Source: Venturia oleaginea (taxonomy: Eukaryota > Ascomycota > Dothideomycetes > Venturiales > Venturiaceae). Taken from it: 64,000 nucleotides of DNA. The notes under the pieces are model-generated. The model did no database searches and was not told the origin of the DNA. It saw nothing but the letters and a program-made list of their open reading frames with translations. The translations under genes and the position numbers were made by a program. Positions 57,401 through 64,000 of the stretch are shown here, piece by piece. The first letter of the stretch is position 1; each line of letters begins with the position of its first letter. Location: positions 1 to 64,000 of the forward strand of contig JABMLP010000044.1 in assembly GCA_013176395.1 (NCBI GenBank), given 5' to 3'.

Positions 57401-60400
57401 AGAGACCCTGTCGGCGGAGGGCGCATCAGGCATTGTCGGTGTGCGACTTGAGGGAAGTGGCTTCAACAGCATCGACAAGATATCAGTGAGCCGTGAAGGG
57501 GAGACCCTTCATAACCTGCAACCACGACAAGACAAGATTCTACATCGTCTGCTCGTCGAGGTCAAATTGGGCACAGACAATGTGAAGTACATCACTTTCC
57601 GATCACCATTATTGGTGGAGAACAACACTCAAATCCCAGTCGAGCTTGGAGTCTATGATCCCGAAAATGGTCATCTCATGAAAATCGAGAAGATTGCACC
57701 CGGAGAAGCACGACCAGCGCCAGTTGGCAGTGCTTACATGCATTCGCTGATTGTGCGACCTGATCAAGGCTTCGGATATACATGGTCTTCCGAGCGACTC
57801 TTCTGGAGAGACTTGTTGAAGAGACAAACAAGGACTCTCACCTGTCGAGGCGAATCGGACGACTCTACACCGCCCTTCTACTTCCAGATGTTCGCTGCCT
57901 TCGACAAGAAAGATCCCATCACTGGGTAAGTGTGTTGTATCTTCCGTTTGGCCACAAATATTAACCGTTTCCCAGCGTCTACCCGTACATGCGCATTCGT
58001 CTCCATGCACCCGTGGAAGTTCAAAATTTGTTACCCTTTGATTTCAAGTACAAAATTTACGACCAGCATACCAGGAAAGACTGGACGAACTTCTTGCGTA
58101 AGGGAGGTGTGAGCCCGGTCCACGTCGTTGAAGTTTCCCGTACACTGATGATGAGTGTCGATATGCAAGACACGCCTTTCAAGTCGAGCGAATACACACC
58201 GATCAACTCGGCTGACCGCGAGAGCTTCCGAAGGGAGAAGACTTTGATAGTGAAGGATAGTAACAACCTTCAGCTTCGGCTGAAATTACACTATTTCGAC
58301 ATCCCCAACAGTGGCGGAGCCTTCAAGGTCACAGTCTACGCTCCATACATCATTTTGAATCGCACAGGTCTTGAGCTTGATGTTAGAAGCAAGACATTCC
58401 TTGGCGGAACGAAAGCAGCAGCGGGACAAGCAGTTTTCGCTAATGCCGACCGCGATGGGACCAAGGTGAAGCCATTCATGTTCTCATTCCCAACAGACGA
58501 TCGCAAGAATCGTGCCCTGCTAAAGGTTGGAGAGTCCGAATGGAGCAAACCTCAGAGTTTGGACGCCATTGGCAGCACCTATAGTGTGACGCTCAACTCA
58601 TCTGCTGGTCGGCAAGAGATGGATGTCGGTATCAGTGTCGAAGAAGGAGAAGGCAAGGTATGATTGAAGGTTCGCTCTTATGTGAGATTTGCTAACGTAC
58701 AATGCAGTACAATCTTACGAAGGTCGTCACCGTCGCGCCGCGATACGTTGTCAAGAACAAAATCGGAGAAGACCTTCAACTTCGAGAGCCAGGGTCTTCC
58801 GACATCATGACGCTCAAAGATGGTGATCTGCTTCCACTACGGTTCCTGCGACAAGCTGCCAGCCATCAGTTGTGCTTGTGCTACCCAGGTGTCAACAATA
58901 ACTGGTCATCTCCATTCGACATCGCGAATGTCGGCAATGTTCATGTCAAGCTTGCGAAACTCCGCCAGAAGCAAAAGCTCGTCCGCATAGACGTCTTGAT
59001 GGAGGCTGCCACGATATTTATACACATCAGCATCGAAACCAAGCATTGGCCCTTTTCCATGCGCAACGAGACCAGTACGGAATTTCTCTTCTGGCAAGCG
59101 AATCCCAACATCGACGACGATGAAGATGATCGTGGATCTGGCTGGAAGCCAATTCGCTACAGATTACCACCACGCAGTGTCATGCCCTATGCATGGGACT
59201 ATCCAGCTGCCCGTCGAAAGGAGATTGTCCTATTGTCGAACAAGAAGGAGAAGGCAGTAAAGCTATCCGAGATTGGCAATCCGCCTCCGATGCGGATACC
59301 AGGCACAGAACAACATCCCAGAGGTGTGGTGATTGATCTGAACATCGTGGCAGATGGGCCGACCCAGACCTTGGTTTTGTCACACTTCAAGCAGTCAAAG
59401 AGTTTGTACAGACAAAAGACCAATGCAACACATTCAACCACCTCTGGATTTGAGGTCAAGGATCTGGACACCGACGTCACTCTTATCGCCCAGCTGCGCC
59501 TCGCTGGTATTGGTATATCCCTAGTGAACCGACAGATGAAGGAATTGGTCTATCTCACCCTTCGCGACATGGAGCTGAAGTACTCCGATTCTCCACTTTA
59601 TCAAACCGTGAAGGCGACCATCAAATGGTTGCAGATCGATAATCAACTCTACGGCGGTATTTTCCCGATCATTTTCTACCCTAGTGTGGTACCTAAAACT
59701 GGCAAAGAAATGGAAGCGCATCCAATCCTGCATGTTGCTGTCACGAAGGTCAAGGACGATTCCTATGGAGTGCTCTACATCAAATACTTCACCGCGTTGC
59801 TCCAGCAAATGACATTGGAGATCGACGAGGACTTCATTTTCGCTCTCTTAGATTTCGCTAAGATTCCTGGCGCAAGCTGGTCGGAAGTCAAAGAAGGCAA
59901 GCTTTGTGAGGAGAGTATTGAGCTACCTGAGCCAAAGCAAGAAGAGTCCGGGCAAGACATCTACTTCGAGTTCTTGCATTTACAACCCATGCAATTCGAC
60001 ATATCCTTCGTACGCACCGAGCGTATCAACGCTGAGGATACTATGACTGCAGTCAACAATCCACTGATGTTCTTCGTCAATGTCATCACGATGTCTGTCG
60101 GCAACGTCAATGATGCACCAATTCGCTACAACGCGTTGATGCTTGAGAACGCCCGCGTCTCCGTCGCAGCACTCATCAGCAATATCCAAACTCACTACGT
60201 CCAAGAATCTCTCCGCCAAGTCCACGTTGTTCTCGGCTCGGCAGACTTCCTCGGAAACCCAGTTGGCCTGTTCACCAATCTCGCCTCCGGTGTTTCAGAC
60301 ATCTTCTACGAACCTTACCAGGGTCTCGTCATGAACGACCGTCCCCAAGATCTGGGTATCGGCATTGCCAAAGGTGCTGGCTCCTTCGTCAAGAAGAGTA

Positions 60401-61176
60401 TCTTCGGGTTCAGTGACTCTGCTGCCAAATTTACGGGCTCGATTTCCAAGGGTCTTGCCGCTGCCTCCATGGACAAGGAGTTCCAGGACAAGCGCCGCAT
60501 GAATCGCAGCCGCAACCGTCCAAAGCACGCACTTTACGGCATTCAAACTGGTGGTAATGCCTTTGCCGATTCGCTCGCCTCGGGTATTGGTGGACTCGCT
60601 CGTCACCCACTTCAAGGCGCGGAAAAAGAAGGTGCTGTCGGCTTTGCCAAGGGTCTTGGAAAAGGTCTTCTCGGGCTTGCGACAAAACCTGCTATTGGGG
60701 CCTTTGATCTTGCCTCCAACCTTGCTGAAGGCGTGAGGAATACGACGACCGTTTTTGATCAGGAGGGACTTGACCGTGTCCGTCTCACCCGTTTCATCGG
60801 TACGGACGGAATTGTTCGTCCCTACAGCCAACGCGAGGCTCTAGGACAATTTTGGCTCAAGACGTTGGATTCGGGCAAGTATTTTGACCAAGATTATATT
60901 GCGCACTTGGAGTTGCCGGGCAAGGATTTGATGGTCATGTTGACGTATAATGGTTTGCTGCTTGTTAAGACGAAGAGTTTGAGGAGTGAGTGGGATGTTC
61001 CGCTCCGGGATGTACAGACAATCAGTAAGGAGAGAACGGGGATCAGCATATTTTTGAAGGGGGGCACGAATGGGCCGTTTGTGCCTATTGGGGATGAAGG
61101 GAGTAGGAATTGGCTTTATAGGCAGATTGCTGTTGCGGTCAATGCTTACAATGAGAAGTACAACGCGAAGGGGTGA
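51486..61176 (+). CDS. VPS13: Vps13 bridge-type lipid-transfer protein
   Basis: Three exons (51486-57925, 57976-58657, 58708-61176) join in frame to 3,196 residues, a normal Vps13 length. The chorein N-terminus is MLEGLVSNLLNRFLGMYVQN, then WSGDVKLTDLELRKEALD. Repeated long beta-rich lipid-groove segments follow. The SHR-BD (VAB) region at about 2150-2430 includes VYPYMRIRLHAPVEVQNLLP and APYIILNRTGLELDVRSK. The VPS13 C-terminal region includes QPMQFDISFVRTERI and VGLFTNLASGVSDIFYEPYQ at about 2895. Final helices and a PH-like end (NGPFVPIGDEGSRNWLYRQI) close the protein. The protein moves bulk phospholipid between membranes at contact sites (endoplasmic reticulum, mitochondria, endosomes, prospore membrane). 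No stop or frame break occurs in 9.6 kb of coding sequence, showing that the local sequence is accurate. Confidence 0.96.
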
Positions 61177-62442
61177 GGTGATGGGAACTTTGGGTTGATT
61201 TGAATGGGCGCGGGTGGTATGGCGTGAGGGGGGTGGAGGGGAAAATAGGGGGTTTGGGTATTGGCTTAGTTTGCATATTTTTTCTTTTCCTTGGTGTGAG
61301 GGATGGTGGTGGTGTTGACGGTGGTGGAGGGTATCCGTCCCCTTTTGTAACCTATGATTCTTCCTCTTCCTCTTCTTCTTCTTTCTCGTTTCCCGTATAT
61401 CCTTGATGTTATGATGTAAAGATAGCATATGATTCCAATGGACAGACTCCCTTGTAATTTAATTCTTTAATTTTTTTTTTCCCACTCCTCCGAGATTAGT
61501 CCTTTGATCTCAGCCCGTCGGTTAGGTTTTGTATGCGTATGTGAGTTTCGTGGTCTTGAGATTATCTTGACGTACTATTTTATTTTACCCCCGCTGTTCT
61601 AATCTTGTTTTGCTGTATGTATGTTCTTGGAAAGGAGTGGAATCTCGGTTTTTTTTGTAGTTTATTTAGGTTATCTACTTTGCCCAATAGATTCGTAGGG
61701 TGGGATTGATGGGAATCGTAATTTTGTTGGGTATGTTATGAAATTGTAGGTTAGGTTAGGTTAAGTAAGATTATCCGTTCGATCTCTTTATCTTTTAAGT
61801 TTTCAATAAGTTAAGGCAATTCGTTGTATTATAAATAATCTCCCCACATATCACGTATATAACAGGAGGAAAGAAGAATCTTACGTTCAAGAATTAAGAG
61901 GGCTATAGACTTATAAATATAGTATGTACGATACTATAAATAAATAAAGCTCTTCTCAGCTCTTCTCAGCTCTTCTCAGCTCTTCTCTTCTCTTCTCTTC
62001 CATCCAATCCATCTTCACCTCACTAGAGCCAAACGGGCGCGATAATCCAACGACAAGGATAAGATATAAAGAGTATCCTTTTCCCTTGGGCTTGAGGGGG
62101 AATACCGTATACCTAAATACTGAGATTGGAACAGTTGGAGCGACGATAATCGGGACTTAAGAGGGAGGGGGGCTAAGGTCGTTTTTGTCGTAGAGAGACC
62201 TACCTACCACTTGAGGATGATCATGTATCGGTGTAATCCATACATTATCTGCACATCTCAAAACCGTCTCTGAGCAGACACAATTATGTGTGGCTCTCGT
62301 ATAATTCATCCGTATGTTCATTTCCAATGCTTTCCTTTACACTTCGCTATAATCCAAATGGGGTATCTACACTTTTGCGTAACAAAACAACCAATACAAA
62401 ACAGTTGTGCCACAAGTCTTTTCCAAACCAGCATCATCGCCA
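61177..62442. other. Intergenic region
   Basis: This is the convergent 3' flank of VPS13 and DLT1. It is T-rich, with four to five copies of a 10-bp unit TCTTCTCAGC at 61949-62001. No gene is recognised. Confidence 0.6.
61949..62001 (+). repeat. Tandem TCTTCTCAGC repeat
   Basis: About four copies of a 10-bp unit pass into a pure TCTTC run. It is a simple-sequence tract with no coding content. Confidence 0.85.
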
Positions 62443-63768
62443 TTATGAAATCGTGTATGGCAATTGTCCTGGCGTTCCGGCTGCTGGGTTCAGTCGGATC
62501 ACACTCCTCATCGACTCCCTCGAAGGCGAATCTGCCAATTGATATCCATCCGACATACTTGAATGTGTTCTTGATAATGTTCCCGGCTCGGATGCTAGAG
62601 AAGCAGTGGAAGAAGTGTGGTATACACTCCGACTGAATGCCCTTGATAGAGCTGTGTGCACAGTGCCTGTACTTGAACTACGCAAATGTGTAAACCTCGA
62701 GGGTGGCCTTAGCGGCGTTGTTCCTGAGAATACGGAATGGCGGTGGTGTATTTGACTCGACCTAGAGTCGAATGACGATATGAGGCTAGAGGAGGAGGAG
62801 TGTGAGGAGCCGAGCTCTGGTCTTAAAAGGGCTGGATCGACGCCAGTCATTCCTGTGAGGAGGGAGGAGAAGGTTGCCATGAGCGCGCCAAACTCGGTTT
62901 CACTAAGAGGGGACGTCGAGAATCGGGCGTACTCATACTGGGAGACAAATGTGTCGCTCAAAGATGAAGGATTGACGAGACCGAACGATCCCAGACGTTC
63001 AAGGTATTCCCTCAGCCCGCATGTAGAAGGTCGTTGGAGCAACGCAACAATCCTAGCGTCAGGGATTGCGCCAGCGCCTGACGGTGTGAGGTGTAGGTAT
63101 CGTGGGTCTGCGGGTGCGAGCGAGACGGCTTTGGCCTCGATCAGATTTGGTAATTCGGTGAAGACGCGCCAGTACTCGAGGTTGGGAAGGTCGTTGGATG
63201 CTGGTGAAGACCACCCCGGATGAGAAATATACCCCCAAGCAGCACTTGCTTTTTCCGGTGGTATTATTGTCCTTTCCTTTGTTACTTTGGGAGCACGATC
63301 AAGATGAATCTCTTCTGCTTTGGCCAGCTCTTCCCGAATGTCTCGCGGCATCGAGTCCCAGGCGACAATAGCACTCCTCTCCCATTGTTTGACTATCATG
63401 CGATGCACCTTGCGCGGCACCTCGCCCTTGTCCACGGGGATATATGCTTTCGGGATCTCCTTGAGGACGACTCGGTTGGTGTAGATTCGGCTTGCCCAGA
63501 TGAAGAAGGATATGACGACGGTAAGGACGTATGCGCCGGCAATGATGAAGACATTGGGAATGTTCCTTGGGGTGTTCTTCGTGCGTACGCTCTGGTAGAT
63601 GATATCGGCAGGTAGTACTAGTGTCAAGACCCTATGTGGCCGTCAGAGTTGGCGCATGGCAAGGGAGATGTCCGACACAGACCAAGTGGTGAAGAAGACG
63701 ATCAAGAAGGCCGACGAGTACCAGATCTGGAAGTACGGGATGCGGACTGAGCGCAGTCGCACTTTCAT
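62443..63768 (-). CDS. DLT1: Dlt1 family membrane protein
   Basis: Exons 63683-63768 and 62443-63631 join in frame across a 51-nt intron (donor GTCTGT, acceptor CATAG) to 424 residues. Two hydrophobic helices lie near the N-terminus (WYSSAFLIVFFTTWVLTLVL, then FIIAGAYVLTVVISFFIW). They are followed by ASRIYTNRVVLKEIPKAYIP and VPRKVHRMIVKQWERSAIVA, motifs of the Defect at low temperature protein 1 family. The long Ser/Arg-rich C-terminus is probably cytosolic. Yeast Dlt1 loss gives cold sensitivity; the biochemical role is unknown. The start MKVRLRSVRIPYFQIW precedes the first helix and is the earliest ATG of exon 1. Confidence 0.88.
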
Positions 63769-64000
63769 GGTTATCGGGTGGTGTTAATCATATTGTGGAA
63801 GTGAACAAGCGAGGCTCTCGGGCTTGGAAGATCAATATCAGAAGAAGCCAGGTGATGTACTACACCAGCAGCCAGCCCTCGGAGCAGCAACTGCCGAGCA
63901 CGTCAGAGAGCACTATGGATGATTTGTGAATATTATCGATACATAGGATACATTGGTTATATTGGTTACATAGAATACAGCTGCTGAATAATTTCTGGAA
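63769..64000. other. DLT1 upstream region to window edge
   Basis: AT-rich upstream sequence; the last 60 bases carry imperfect ATACATTGGTTATATTGG repeats. No gene is seen. Confidence 0.5.

Noticed and set aside
61741..61775. GGTTA repeats that look telomere-like
   Set aside because: Only three units of GGTTA occur, in a T-rich intergenic stretch; this is far too short and not TTAGGG.

Overview
The window is nuclear DNA of a filamentous ascomycete (Pezizomycotina). Genes carry short GT..AG introns (mostly 46-230 nt) and include orthologues of CYC3, YIP1, CDC42, VPS13, DLT1 and HRI1. Fungal-type regulators and transporters are present (bZIP, Zn2Cys6, siderophore MFS, NCS1), along with typical filamentous-fungal transposons (Fot1/pogo-like, Mutator-like, chromodomain Ty3/gypsy). 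I cannot fix the class or species from sequence alone.

Layout. 0-12 kb: a UFD1-domain/zinc-finger gene cut by the left edge and broken by about nine frame changes; an F-box gene with a cysteine-rich tail and one frame change; HRI1 behind a long nonanucleotide repeat; a bZIP factor; and a fungal transcription-factor-like gene without a zinc cluster. 12-19 kb: a small secreted cysteine protein, CYC3 (cytochrome c heme lyase) divergent from YIP1, and long gene-free stretches. 19.4-28.7 kb: a transposon island. It holds a complete chromodomain LTR retrotransposon with identical 176-bp LTRs and Tf1-type self-priming complementarity, a Fot1-like transposase whose 5' part is missing at the 3' LTR, a Mutator-like element with terminal inverted repeats, and a 334-bp Fot1 deletion derivative. 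29-39.5 kb: an accessory block with a second small secreted protein gene (long first intron), an NCS1 permease with two in-frame stops, an arylsulfotransferase-like gene, a Zn2Cys6 regulator and a siderophore-type MFS transporter. 40.2-41.2 kb: a 1,061-bp Fot1-type element that has lost its DDE catalytic core but keeps an intact 285-codon reading frame. 43-64 kb: core housekeeping DNA, with CDC42, two proteins of unknown function, VPS13 (3,196 aa) and DLT1.

How the genes relate. The right half is conserved membrane and polarity biology: Cdc42, the Vps13 lipid-transfer protein, Dlt1 and, further left, Yip1. The middle is a transposon-rich accessory segment where secreted-protein, transporter and regulator genes sit beside mobile DNA. 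The most unusual material is in the transposons. These are a catalytic-core-less transposase that keeps its DNA-binding part and zinc knuckle inside perfect-looking ends, a self-primed retroelement whose two flanks do not match, and an LTR-started reading frame that runs into a transposase.
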